Shown one piece after another: positions 34,278-44,835 of a stretch of DNA of 64,000 nucleotides (position 1 is its first letter; each line of letters opens with the position of its first letter). Made by a program: the position numbers and the translations under genes. This DNA is from UBA4744 sp963723165. GTDB lineage: Bacteria > Actinomycetota > Acidimicrobiia > Spongiisociales > UBA4744. The notes below the pieces were generated by a model. It was not told where the DNA came from. It did not search any database and saw nothing but the letters and a program-made list of their open reading frames with translations. The stretch covers positions 62,001-126,000 of the forward strand of contig CAVRPP010000015.1 in the NCBI GenBank assembly GCA_963723165.1. Direction: 5' to 3'.

Positions 34278-35269
34278 ATGACGAGGGGGTCAACCCGGGC
34301 CTTGATCGGGATCACAGCCTGCATCTGCTCCACCAGATGATCCGCATCCGCCGATTCGAGGAGAAGTGCGCCGAGCTCTACCAGCAGGAGAAGATCCGCG
34401 GGTTTCTTCACCTCTACATCGGTGAGGAGGCGGTGGCGGTTGGCGTGATGGAACACCTCACCATGATCGACCCGGTTATCGCGACCTACCGGGAGCACGG
34501 CCATGCCCTTATCCGTGGTGTTTCGGCAGCCTCGATCATGGCCGAGATGTTCGGCAAGGTTGAGGGATGCAGCATGGGTCGGGGAGGTTCCATGCACCTG
34601 TTCGACAAGGACACCCTCTTCTACGGGGGAAACGCCATCGTCGGCGGGGGACTCCCTCTGGCCGTCGGTTTTGGGCTGGCCGCCAAGATGCAACAGACCG
34701 GTGCCATCGCCGCCGTGTTCTTCGGCGAGGGAGCGGTAGCCGAAGGTGAGTTCCATGAATCCATGAACCTGGCCGCCCTTTGGGATCTGCCGGTCCTCTT
34801 CTGCTGTGAGAACAACCACTACGCCATGGGAACTTCGCTGGAACGATCGGAATCCGAGACGAACCTGGCGTTGAAGGCCTCTGCCTATGAGGTTCCGGCC
34901 TGGAAGGTCGACGGGATGGATGTGCTGGCCGTGGAAGATGCTGCCCGACGAGCGGTGGCCGTCGTCCGGGGTGGCTCCGGTCCGCTGTTCCTGGAACTGG
35001 ACACCTATCGATTCCGGGCTCACTCGATGTTCGATCCCGAACTCTATCGCCGGCGCGATGAGGTCGACGAGTGGAAGCAACGCGATCCAATCGTTCTCTT
35101 CTGCAACCGTTTGCGGGCTGCGGACGTTCTGTCGGATCAGGACCTGCAACGCATCGAGGAGGACGTCGCGGCAGAGGTCGCGGCTGCGGTGGAGTTCGCC
35201 GAAGCCGGAACCTGGGAGCTGGTCGAGGATCTCACCCGGTTCGTGTATAGCGAGGAGCCGGTGTCATGA
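34274..35269 (+). CDS. 2-oxoacid (pyruvate/acetoin) dehydrogenase E1 alpha subunit
   Basis: This 331-residue thiamine-diphosphate enzyme subunit starts MNDEGVNPGLDRDHSLHLLH. The TPP-binding motif region is VFFGEGAVAEGEFHESMNLAALWDLPVLFCCENNHYAMGT (in segments; Gly-Glu-Gly in place of the usual GDG, ending ENN). KCAELYQQEKIRGFLHLYIGEEA and YREHGHALIRG are also typical. It decarboxylates the 2-oxoacid and passes the acyl group to lipoyl-E2. Overlaps with acsA and E1-beta point to tight coupling. Confidence 0.9.
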   Translation: MNDEGVNPGLDRDHSLHLLHQMIRIRRFEEKCAELYQQEKIRGFLHLYIGEEAVAVGVMEHLTMIDPVIATYREHGHALIRGVSAASIMAEMFGKVEGCSMGRGGSMHLFDKDTLFYGGNAIVGGGLPLAVGFGLAAKMQQTGAIAAVFFGEGAVAEGEFHESMNLAALWDLPVLFCCENNHYAMGTSLERSESETNLALKASAYEVPAWKVDGMDVLAVEDAARRAVAVVRGGSGPLFLELDTYRFRAHSMFDPELYRRRDEVDEWKQRDPIVLFCNRLRAADVLSDQDLQRIEEDVAAEVAAAVEFAEAGTWELVEDLTRFVYSEEPVS

Positions 35270-36252
35270 GCGACATGATCAAGATCAGCTATCGAGAAGC
35301 CGTGAAGGAAGCCATCAGGGAAGCGATGCGAAAAGACTCCCGGGTGTTCCTCATGGGAGAAGATGTGGGGATGTACGGGGGATGTTACGCAGTGAGCAAG
35401 GGGCTTCTGGAGGAATTCGGCCCGGAGCGGATTCGCGACACCCCGCTCTCTGAAGCAGGGTTCACCGGGGCAGGGATAGGCGCCGCGGTGGCCGGATTGC
35501 GCCCCATCGTTGAAGTCATGACCTGCAACTTCAGCTTGCTGGCCCTGGATCAGATCCTCAACACGGCGGCAACCTGGCTGCACATGTCGGGCGGACAATT
35601 CAACGTGCCGGTGGTTATCCGGATGGCGACCGGAGCCGGACGCCAGCTGGCCGCCCAACACTCCCACAGCCTCGAGGGATGGTTCGCTCACATCCCCGGT
35701 ATCAAAGTGGTCGCGCCGGGGGCGCTCGAAGATGCCCGGGGCATGCTCTGGAGCGCGCTCGAGGATCCCGACCCGGTGTTGATATTCGAGAATGCGTCTC
35801 TGTACGGAGTGCAGGGCGAGCTGGCCGTGGACGCGGGACCGGTACCGATCGAAGGTGCGGAGGTACGACGGGCAGGCGCCGACGTTTCACTGATCACCTA
35901 CGGCGGCAGCCTGCCGAAGACGCTCGATGCGGCTGCCCTTCTCAGCGTGGACGGGATCAACGCAGAGGTGCTCGATCTCCGATCTCTGCGACCCCTCGAC
36001 ACCACCGCCATCTTGGAGACGGTCGCCAAAACCCACCGAGCGGTGATTGTCGACGAGGGGTGGAGGAGCGGAGGCATCTCGGCTGAGGTGATGGCCCGTA
36101 TCATGGAAGGGGGCTTCTACGAGCTTGACGCGCCCCTCCGGCGGGTCTGTACGGAAGAGGTGCCCATTCCCTATCCAAAACATCTTGAGGAAGCATCGCT
36201 CCCACAAGTGGACAAGATCGTCGCGGCGGCCGAGGAGGTGATGGGGCGGTGA
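35266..36252 (+). CDS. 2-oxoacid dehydrogenase E1 beta subunit
   Basis: The 328-residue transketolase-like subunit starts MSDMIKISYREAVKEAIREAM and has VFLMGEDVGMYGG, DTPLSEAGFTGAGIGAAVAGLRPIVE (in segments), GAGRQLAAQHSHSLEGWFAHIPGIKVV and VIVDEGWRSGG. It completes the heterotetrameric E1 with the alpha subunit. ATG 35266 overlaps the alpha stop by 4 bases and its end overlaps the E2 start by 4 bases. The substrate (pyruvate, acetoin or branched-chain acid) is not resolved by sequence. Confidence 0.92.
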   Translation: MSDMIKISYREAVKEAIREAMRKDSRVFLMGEDVGMYGGCYAVSKGLLEEFGPERIRDTPLSEAGFTGAGIGAAVAGLRPIVEVMTCNFSLLALDQILNTAATWLHMSGGQFNVPVVIRMATGAGRQLAAQHSHSLEGWFAHIPGIKVVAPGALEDARGMLWSALEDPDPVLIFENASLYGVQGELAVDAGPVPIEGAEVRRAGADVSLITYGGSLPKTLDAAALLSVDGINAEVLDLRSLRPLDTTAILETVAKTHRAVIVDEGWRSGGISAEVMARIMEGGFYELDAPLRRVCTEEVPIPYPKHLEEASLPQVDKIVAAAEEVMGR

Positions 36253-37637
36253 CCGAATTCAAGATGCCTTCACTTGGTGCCGACATGGACCGCGGCAAGG
36301 TGGTCGAGTGGCTTCTCAAGGAAGGAGATCCATTCGAACGGGGGGGCGTGATCGTCCTGGTTGAAACCGACAAAGGAATCATTGAAGTCGAGATCTGGGA
36401 CAGCGGCACGATGGAGGAGATCGTTGTTGGCCCTGGGGAGGAGGTCGCCGTTGGCATCGTCATCGCCAGGTATCGAGAAACGGGGGAGGAGCTGGATTCG
36501 AGCTCCCGGAAGCCGGCCGAGGACCTCCCGGCAGAGGCTGCCGGCGTGTCGGACGAGACCGGGCCTGAAGCAACACCGATCGACACGCTGCCGGCTGAAC
36601 CTGTCCCTTCGGGAACCCCGGCCGTCATGCATCACCCCCGCGTGACACCGCCCATTCGTCATCGAGCGCATCAACTCGAGGTTGATCTCGAGACGGTGGT
36701 CGGCACCGGCCCAGGAGGGTCGATTACCCGGGTAGACGTCGAGCGTGCGGCTCGACCTGCGGCTACTCGATCGGAGAGACGGCTGCGGGCCACGCCCCGT
36801 GCTCGTCGGGTGGCGGAAGAGATGGGCGTCGACCTCACAGGGGTGGTCGGCAGCGGTCCCTCCGGCGTCATCAACGAGGCGGACATTCGGGCCGTTGCCG
36901 TTCCAAGAGAACCGCGGCCGATGGTGGCGGAGGCAGTTCAGCCGTCGGGTGGGACCGACCTCGCAGACCAGCAGCGAGCGGCGATGCGCCGGGCCATCGG
37001 CCAGGTAATGGCCAAGTCGAAGCGGGAGATCCCGCACTACTACCTCGGAACCGAAATCGATATGACGAGGGCCCTGGCCTGGCTCGAGGAAGAGAACCTG
37101 CGGAGAACAATGGCGGAGCGGTTGTTGCCAGCAGTGTTGATGCTGAAGGCGGCCGCTCTCGCGATTCGAGACGTCCCCGAAATGAATGGGTTCTGGCTCG
37201 ATGAGAATTTCCGGGCCAGCGACGACATCCACCTCGGTGTGGCGGTTTCGCTCCGCCAGGGTGGGCTGATCGCACCTGCGATTCACCATTCGGACCGCAA
37301 GAGTCTCGATGAGTTGATGACTGCCCTGAAGGACCTTGTGGCCCGTGCCCGAACCGGCCGTTTGCGAAGCTCCGAGATGTCCGACCCGACCATCACGATC
37401 ACCAACCTCGGCGACCGGGGGGTAGCGGAGGTGTACGGCGTCATCTACGCCCCGCAGGTGGCGTTGGTTGGGTTCGGGAAGGCTGTGCAACGACCGTGGA
37501 TCATGGACGGACTGCTTGGCATCCGGCCAATCATCCGAGCAACCTTGTCGGCCGATCACCGGGTCTCGGACGGCCATCGCGGGGGGATCTATCTACAAGC
37601 CGTTGATCGGTACCTACAAGAACCGGAGCAGCTATGA
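36249..37637 (+). CDS. 2-oxoacid dehydrogenase E2 with one lipoyl and two peripheral-subunit-binding domains
   Basis: The 462-residue protein starts at GTG 36249. A lipoyl domain has the modified lysine Lys42 in VETDKGIIEVE. After an acidic linker come two peripheral-subunit-binding domains (about 130-165, VTPPIRHRAHQLEVDLETVV..., and about 180-220, ATPRARRVAEEMGVDLTGVV...). The C-terminal acyltransferase domain ends in SADHRVSDGHRGG (His and Asp active site). Two PSBDs in one short E2 are not the commonest layout. It transfers the acyl group to CoA or possibly to another thiol acceptor. No E3 gene is adjacent. Confidence 0.9.
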   Translation: MTEFKMPSLGADMDRGKVVEWLLKEGDPFERGGVIVLVETDKGIIEVEIWDSGTMEEIVVGPGEEVAVGIVIARYRETGEELDSSSRKPAEDLPAEAAGVSDETGPEATPIDTLPAEPVPSGTPAVMHHPRVTPPIRHRAHQLEVDLETVVGTGPGGSITRVDVERAARPAATRSERRLRATPRARRVAEEMGVDLTGVVGSGPSGVINEADIRAVAVPREPRPMVAEAVQPSGGTDLADQQRAAMRRAIGQVMAKSKREIPHYYLGTEIDMTRALAWLEEENLRRTMAERLLPAVLMLKAAALAIRDVPEMNGFWLDENFRASDDIHLGVAVSLRQGGLIAPAIHHSDRKSLDELMTALKDLVARARTGRLRSSEMSDPTITITNLGDRGVAEVYGVIYAPQVALVGFGKAVQRPWIMDGLLGIRPIIRATLSADHRVSDGHRGGIYLQAVDRYLQEPEQL

Positions 37638-37879
37638 CACCGAATGAAGCACGCGGAGTGATTCTGTCTGTGCTCGCCGACGTTGCCCCCGAGGTTGACT
37701 CTGACGAGATCGACGCCGGGGTCGACCTGACCGAACAGCTCGATCTGGACTCAATGGACTATCTGAACTGGATGCTCGGCATCAACCGGGAGACGGGTGT
37801 CGAGATTCCCGAACGGGACTACCCGAAGTTTGTGACGCTGAACGGGGCTATCAACTACCTGGTCGGAGCCAGGGTGTAG
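37634..37879 (+). CDS. acyl carrier protein closing the acs-PDH operon
   Basis: This 81-residue ACP has the phosphopantetheine Ser40 in LDLDSMDYLNWMLGINRETG and is acidic and helical. ATG 37634 overlaps the E2 stop by 4 bases, so it is translated with the dehydrogenase genes. An ACP here suggests that acetyl (or other acyl) groups made by acetate-CoA ligase or E1/E2 may be delivered to an ACP. That is inference from gene order. It is followed by a strong hairpin terminator. Confidence 0.85.
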   Translation: MTPNEARGVILSVLADVAPEVDSDEIDAGVDLTEQLDLDSMDYLNWMLGINRETGVEIPERDYPKFVTLNGAINYLVGARV

Positions 37880-37894
37880 GACGGATGAAGGAGG

Positions 37895-37922
37895 GGAGGG
37901 GCCCCACGAGAGGGGCCCCTCC
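37895..37922. terminator. perfect 11-bp hairpin between the ACP operon and rnpB
   Basis: GGAGGGGCCCC (37895-37905) and GGGGCCCCTCC (37912-37922) pair perfectly around a 6-base loop. It lies just after the ACP stop (plus) and 8 bases beyond the rnpB 3' end (minus), so it can serve both convergent transcripts. No T-run follows on either strand, as often seen in GC-rich actinobacteria. Confidence 0.7.
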
Positions 37923-37929
37923 GAAACCC

Positions 37930-38351
37930 GCGAGTCCGCCTATAAGCCGGATTCTGTGCCGATCCTAAGACCGGCGACGGTCATCTATCTGGGGCAAACG
38001 TCACCGTCTGCCTCGTTGCGGCCTACCTGGGAGATTGGGCGGGTCACCCGCTCCCTGCTTGGCCTTGCTCCCGGTGGGGTTTGCCGAGCCGGGTCGGTCT
38101 CCCAACCCGCTGGTGGTCTCTTACACCACCGTTTCACCTTTGCCTGTGAAGTGATGCTCATCACACCACTGCGAGATCGAAACCTCGCACGGAACGGTCT
38201 TGCAACCGTCTCGTCCCATCGGCCGTCTGTTCTCTGTGGCACTTTCCGTCGGTTTGCACCGCCTGGACGTTATCCAGCACCGCACCCTGTGGAGTCCGGA
38301 CTTTCCTCTACAGGTTCCGAAGAACCCACAGCGACCGCCCGGCGGACTCGC
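37930..38351 (-). ncRNA. rnpB: RNase P RNA (bacterial class A)
   Basis: On the minus strand the RNA begins GCGAGTCCGCC (38351) and ends GGCGGACTCGC (37930), forming helix P1. The universally conserved GAGGAAAGTCCGGACTCC lies near the 5' end, and the 3' region holds CAGAATCCGGCTTATAGGC. GGTGAAACGGTGGTGTAAGA in the middle matches the conserved P8-P9/P10 region. The length of about 422 nt is normal. It is the catalytic RNA that matures tRNA 5' ends. Exact transcript ends were set by P1 pairing. Confidence 0.95.
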
Positions 38352-38399
38352 ATACACAGAATACCGCGTTGAACGATGCGAATACAGTACGTATTCGTT

Positions 38400-38762
38400 C
38401 TACCGCTCTCTGCGGCCTCCCAGGTAGCCGCCCAGGCTTCCGAGAAGGGCGGCTAGGAAGGCATACCCGGCCAGGGTGAGAGGCGCAGCCTCACTGCCGC
38501 GCAGGAGTGCATCGGTGCCCACCACCAACACTGTCAATAGGGCCGCGAATGAGCCATGCAGAGCCCACTGGTGGAAAACAAACCTGGCGGCTGTGAAACC
38601 CGCAACGAACAGGCCAATTGCAGCACCAAGCACGATACCCAGAGAGAGTGGGTCGTCGGCTCCCAAGGAACCGGCGATCAGCGACGCCAGCAGCCCGGCA
38701 AGTACGGTCGTTAGCAAGCCGGACGCAGTCCCAATCAGCACGGCCCTCCAACGAATCGCCAC
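38400..38762 (-). CDS. small four-helix membrane protein, TIGR04086/YrzE-like
   Basis: The 120-residue protein starts MAIRWRAVLIGTASGLLTTVLAG and has about four membrane helices with glycine-rich packing (LGIVLGAAIGLFVAGFTAARF, AFLAALLGSLGGYLGG), ending in GRRER. The architecture resembles the small TIGR04086/YrzE group, whose role is unknown. It lies just upstream of rnpB on the same strand, 48 bases away, so it could contribute to that transcript. Confidence 0.6.
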   Translation of the reverse strand: MAIRWRAVLIGTASGLLTTVLAGLLASLIAGSLGADDPLSLGIVLGAAIGLFVAGFTAARFVFHQWALHGSFAALLTVLVVGTDALLRGSEAAPLTLAGYAFLAALLGSLGGYLGGRRER

Positions 38763-38919
38763 CCGGTCCCTCCCACGTTGATGCCGGTCAACGTTAGTGG
38801 CGCAAGACCCGGTGGCTGCTAGCCGCGTTGCGGGGAGCTTGCCCGGGACTCTTCCGTCTTCGTGAGAGTCAAAGTCGTCGGTTCCGCGATGAACGGATTG
38901 AACTTGTTGCTTCGCCGGG

Positions 38920-41115
<2,196 letters not shown>

Positions 41116-41215
41116 GTCGGTCCTCCTGATGCTTGATGCTGATGGTAGTTGCTACGGCTTTCGGGAACCCCGAGTGGTCCGGCCTCTTGAGCTGATGACT
41201 GACAGCCGATAGCTA

Positions 41216-41677
41216 TCAGAAAAGTGGTTCTTCGACGTATTCCTCGAGGCCCGCCACCCAACCGGCGGGCAGTTTCCAGTGGTGGCCGCCTTCGACCACG
41301 AGGCGCATATATTCGCGCGATGGCGTCTGTTCGGATCCCGCTGAACCATTGTGCACGTGAGTCAACACCGGATGGCGGTGCCCTTCCCGATCGACGGCAC
41401 TGAAATCTTCGGTTGGGATCCGGCCTTCCTTGGCTTCGATGGCGTCAAGATCGGCGACTTGCTTGCCGGGCACCTCAAACACGGCCCCCCACACTGTGTT
41501 GCCGGGCTCTGGCCGGACAGAAGGCAGCCCGCCCTCCCAGGTGCCGTTGCTGTAGGGAAACACCATCCGGGTTTCAGGAAGGTGAGCTATGAACTTGAAT
41601 TGAGCGTCTGGAACAGCCTCGGCCATGCGACGAGGCGAGATGAGGGCTGTGTATGCGAAGTACAACGTCTTGCTCAC
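41216..41677 (-). CDS. gamma-glutamylcyclotransferase-like (BtrG/AIG2 fold) protein
   Basis: GTG 41677 gives a 153-residue protein starting VSKTLYFAYTALISPRRM, matching the YGSN region of GGCT-like folds but with Thr-Ala instead of Ser-Asn. It continues with RMVFPYSNGTWEGGLPSVRPE, NTVWGAVFEVPGKQVADLDAIEAKEGR (in segments) carrying the catalytic Glu region. Members act on gamma-glutamylamines or are inactive ligand binders. The altered YG(S/T) loop makes the activity uncertain. An upstream ATG would overlap the divergent promoter region. Confidence 0.65.
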   Translation of the reverse strand: MSKTLYFAYTALISPRRMAEAVPDAQFKFIAHLPETRMVFPYSNGTWEGGLPSVRPEPGNTVWGAVFEVPGKQVADLDAIEAKEGRIPTEDFSAVDREGHRHPVLTHVHNGSAGSEQTPSREYMRLVVEGGHHWKLPAGWVAGLEEYVEEPLF

Positions 41678-41867
41678 GCCTCGAACTCCTCGAATCTGCG
41701 GGGTAATCATTGTAGTGAGTGAAACGGCATTGGTCGCTTCGGGTGCCCGGCGCATGGAAAACTGGCCGCTCCTTCGCACGCGACACCGTCGGCCCGCTGT
41801 AGCCTTGGGGAAGCAAACCGGGCGCGACCCGGCTTTATAAATGTTCCGATCCCCTTTGAGGTGAACC

Positions 41868-43046
41868 ATGGCCAAGGGTCCAGACCCCCGCGATTTTCTG
41901 TCGATTGGGACCTTGCTCTCGAGCGAAGAGAAACTCGTGCGCGATACCGTCCGCCAGTTCGTCGGAGAGCGAATCCTTCCCGATGTGGCTGAGTGGTTTG
42001 AAGAGGGGATCTTCCCAAAGGACCTCGCCAAAGAGATGGGTGCGCTTGGTCTCTTTGGAATGCACCTCGAAGGCTACGGGTGTGCTGGGACCACCGCTGT
42101 CGAGTACGGACTTGCCTGTCTGGAACTCGAGGCTGGTGACAGCGGAGCCCGGAGCTTCGTTTCCGTACAAGGGTCGCTGGCGATGTTCCCGATCTGGAAA
42201 TACGGATCCGAGGAGCAGAAACAGCGCTGGTTGCCACCGATGGCGGCCGGCGAGGTCATCGGATGTTTCGGCCTCACCGAAGCAGACGCCGGAAGCGACC
42301 CGGCCAGCATGCGCACTCATGCCCGTCGCGATGGGGATGACTGGATTGTTTCCGGCAGCAAGATGTGGATCACCAACGGTGGTATCGCGGATGTCGCCAT
42401 TGTCTGGGCCCACACCGAGGACGGGGTCCGCGGTTTCATCGTGCCGGCCGACACGCCCGGATTCTCTGCTCATGACATCCACAAGAAACTGTCGTTGCGG
42501 GCCTCGGTTACTTCCGAACTGGTGCTCGACGATGTGCGCCTACCTGCGGATGCCGTACTGCCCGAGATCGCATCGATGCGTGGCCCGCTTTCTTGTCTCA
42601 ATGAAGCGAGGTTCGGGATCCTGTTCGGGGCGCTGGGTGCAGCCCGCGCTTGTTATGAGGCTGCTCTCGAATACTCGAAGGAACGGGTTCAGTTCGGTGT
42701 CCCGATTGCTTCATTCCAGATGACTCAACAAAAACTCGTTGAGATGATGGTCGCCGTCAATCGGGGGACTCTTCTCGCATTGCACCTCGGGCGGATGAAA
42801 GACCAGGACACACTCACCCACGAGCAGGTCAGTTTCGGGAAGATGGACAACGTCCGGACCGCCCTCGACGTAGCCCGTTCGGCACGCAGCGTGCTGGGCG
42901 CGAATGGGATAACCCTCGAATACCCGGTGATCCGGCATATGAACAATCTCGAGTCGGTGTACACCTACGAGGGCACCCACGAGGTACACACGCTGGTTAT
43001 GGGCAATGCGATCACGGGGATCGAAGCGTTCCGGAGTCATCAGTAA
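41868..43046 (+). CDS. acyl-CoA dehydrogenase, glutaryl-CoA dehydrogenase-like
   Basis: The 392-residue flavoprotein has CFGLTEADAGSDPASM, SGSKMWITNGGIADVAIVWA, RVQFGVPIASFQMTQQKLVEMM and the C-terminal VYTYEGTHEVHTLVMG block with the catalytic Glu. The TYEGTHE form and SFVSVQGSLAMFPI region are typical of glutaryl-CoA dehydrogenases in lysine/tryptophan/aromatic breakdown. No other glutarate genes flank it, so other substrates remain possible. A hairpin terminator follows the stop. Confidence 0.82.
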   Translation: MAKGPDPRDFLSIGTLLSSEEKLVRDTVRQFVGERILPDVAEWFEEGIFPKDLAKEMGALGLFGMHLEGYGCAGTTAVEYGLACLELEAGDSGARSFVSVQGSLAMFPIWKYGSEEQKQRWLPPMAAGEVIGCFGLTEADAGSDPASMRTHARRDGDDWIVSGSKMWITNGGIADVAIVWAHTEDGVRGFIVPADTPGFSAHDIHKKLSLRASVTSELVLDDVRLPADAVLPEIASMRGPLSCLNEARFGILFGALGAARACYEAALEYSKERVQFGVPIASFQMTQQKLVEMMVAVNRGTLLALHLGRMKDQDTLTHEQVSFGKMDNVRTALDVARSARSVLGANGITLEYPVIRHMNNLESVYTYEGTHEVHTLVMGNAITGIEAFRSHQ

Positions 43047-43047
43047 C

Positions 43048-43130
43048 CCTCCCCCCTGGCGAGCGAAGCGAGTCGGACAGGGGGGAGGTGGTTCGGCTTG
43101 GTAAGCCGAACCGGAGGGGGGATGGTTCCC
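43048..43130. repeat. compound palindromic (REP-like) element downstream of the acyl-CoA dehydrogenase
   Basis: CCTCCCCCCTG (43048-43058) pairs with CAGGGGGGAGG (43078-43088) around GCGAGCGAAGCGAGT. A second perfect hairpin follows at once, GGTTCGGCTT-GGT-AAGCCGAACC (43090-43112), and then a further G-rich run. The first hairpin probably terminates the upstream gene. The compound layout looks like a REP-type interspersed element, but other copies cannot be checked in this window. Confidence 0.55.
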
Positions 43131-43238
43131 ACCAACGAGTGTGGGGCCCATGGCTTGCCGCTTGACACTTCCCCGACAAGTGGCGCTTCGCCGGATGACA
43201 TTCCCCGACAACTGGTGGCTGCCGTAGACTGCACTCCA

Positions 43239-44285
43239 ATGGCCGAATTCACCCCCTTTCCCTGGTCGGATCTGCTCGGAACGCTTTCGGCAGGTGCGGA
43301 CTTGTCCGAGGAGCGTGCGCACGCGGCCATGACCGAGATCATGGCCGGGCGCGCGAGCCACGCACAGATTGCGGCGATGATCCTGGCGATGCGGATCAAG
43401 GGGGAGACGGTCGACGAAATCGTCGGGCTGGTGCGAGCCATGCGCGACGCCGCTGTTTCCGTCGAGGTCGATGAGTCGGTCATTGTTGACACCGCCGGAA
43501 CCGGGGGAGACCGATCGGGAACGTTCAACATCTCAACAACGGCAGCGTTCATCGCAGCAGGAGCGGGGGTGCGAGTGGCAAAACACGGCAACCGGGCCGC
43601 CTCGTCCCTATCTGGCTCGGCAGACTTGCTGGAGGGTCTGGGGGTGGCGATTGATCTCCCGCCTGCGGCCACCGCCGCTCTGCTGAAAGAGGCTGGTTTT
43701 GCCTTTTTCTTCGCCCCGACCTACCACCCGTCGATGCGATACGCGGCACCGGTCAGAACCCAGCTGGGCGTGCCGACCGTGTTCAACTTCCTCGGGCCCC
43801 TCGCCAACCCGGCCGGCTCGCGACACCAGGCAGTCGGGGTGTCCGATGCGGCCATGGCCGGTAAAATGATCGGCGCTCTGGCACGGCTCGGGGCCGAATA
43901 CGCTTTTGTCTACTACGGCGAGGATGGGCTCGACGAGATCACCACCACCGGCCCTTCCTTCATATACCGGCTCAGAGGCGGTGAGATCACTCACGCGGAG
44001 TTCACTCCGGAGGACTTCGGCGTGCCGCGGGCGACTTCAGAGGACCTGCTGGGAGGAACCATCGAGGACAACGTCGCCATCTGCCGGGCCATCCTGGGAG
44101 GAGAACCAGGCCCCAAACGCGATATTGCGGTCGTCAATGCCGCTCCGGCCATTGTGGTGGCAGGTCTGGCTTCGGGTTTTGAAGAAGCGGTTGGCAAAGC
44201 TGCTGCATCAATTGATTCCGGCGCGGCTGCAGCCGTGCTCGACAGGGTCATCGAGCGAAGCCGGCAACTCGCATCCAACGGTTGA
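43239..44285 (+). CDS. trpD: anthranilate phosphoribosyltransferase
   Basis: The 348-residue enzyme has DTAGTGGDRSGTFNISTTAAF (PRPP pyrophosphate loop, in segments), KHGNRAASSLSGSADLLEGLG, FFFAPTYHPSMRYAAPVR and FNFLGPLANPAG. It joins anthranilate and PRPP in tryptophan biosynthesis. ATG 43239 has no Shine-Dalgarno but TAGACT ends 8 bases before it, suggesting a leaderless transcript; longer upstream frames would run through the repeat. No other trp genes are adjacent. The Fur-family gene starts as it ends. Confidence 0.92.
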   Translation: MAEFTPFPWSDLLGTLSAGADLSEERAHAAMTEIMAGRASHAQIAAMILAMRIKGETVDEIVGLVRAMRDAAVSVEVDESVIVDTAGTGGDRSGTFNISTTAAFIAAGAGVRVAKHGNRAASSLSGSADLLEGLGVAIDLPPAATAALLKEAGFAFFFAPTYHPSMRYAAPVRTQLGVPTVFNFLGPLANPAGSRHQAVGVSDAAMAGKMIGALARLGAEYAFVYYGEDGLDEITTTGPSFIYRLRGGEITHAEFTPEDFGVPRATSEDLLGGTIEDNVAICRAILGGEPGPKRDIAVVNAAPAIVVAGLASGFEEAVGKAAASIDSGAAAAVLDRVIERSRQLASNG

Positions 44286-44755
44286 AGGCCGTGCACCCGT
44301 CCGCCGACGATCTCGTCAAGACCCTCCGGGATCGTTCTCTTCGCATAACCAAGGCCCGCCGGGCGATCTGTGAAGTTCTCGCAGGATCCCATGAGGAACA
44401 CATGAGCGCCGCAGACATACTCGAACGAGCCCGGACGAGGGCCGGGGTTGGGATTGACCAGTCGACCGTCTATCGAACACTCGACGTCTTGGAGGAATTC
44501 GGCTACCTCCACCACGTTCATCTGGGTCACGGCGCCGGGATATACCATCTGTCCGAAGAATCCGATCATCAGCACCTGGTGTGCGAGCGGTGCGGCACAT
44601 CAGTGGATATCCCCCTCGAAGAACTTGCCCCGGTCCTGGACACGGTTACCGCTCGATACGGATTTGTGGCCGAGGGCGTCCATTTCGCCCTCGTCGGAAC
44701 CTGCGAGAATTGCGCCGGGCAGGTGCCGGACCCGGGTCACGCCAACGAATTGTGA
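44282..44755 (+). CDS. Fur-family metalloregulator
   Basis: The 157-residue protein has the winged-helix region (LRITKARRAICEVLAG, GIDQSTVYRTLDVLEEFGYL), the metal-sensing HHVHLGHGAGIYHL and DHQHLVCERCG, plus a second CENC pair forming the structural zinc site. TTG 44282 overlaps the trpD stop; GTG 44291 is an alternative start. The subtype (Fur, Zur, Nur or PerR) cannot be fixed by sequence. The Nur-like palindrome before the nearby CbiMNQO operon makes nickel/cobalt sensing a reasonable hypothesis. Confidence 0.85.
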   Translation: MKAVHPSADDLVKTLRDRSLRITKARRAICEVLAGSHEEHMSAADILERARTRAGVGIDQSTVYRTLDVLEEFGYLHHVHLGHGAGIYHLSEESDHQHLVCERCGTSVDIPLEELAPVLDTVTARYGFVAEGVHFALVGTCENCAGQVPDPGHANEL

Positions 44756-44835
44756 ACAATCCCTGAAATCCGGTCGGGAATCATCTCGTTCGGACCGTTG
44801 TTGCGTACAGTGTTCGATATCGACTGAGGAGACGT

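Noticed and set aside
33851..35149. A 432-codon minus-strand open frame opposite acsA/E1-alpha
   Set aside because: It spans two real overlapping genes and has no recognisable domain.
36270..37577. A 435-codon minus-strand open frame opposite the E2 gene
   Set aside because: It is antisense to a well-supported E2 with lipoyl and catalytic motifs.
37930..38351. Short open frames over the RNase P RNA region
   Set aside because: The P1 pairing and conserved RNase P motifs explain the sequence; the frames are incidental.
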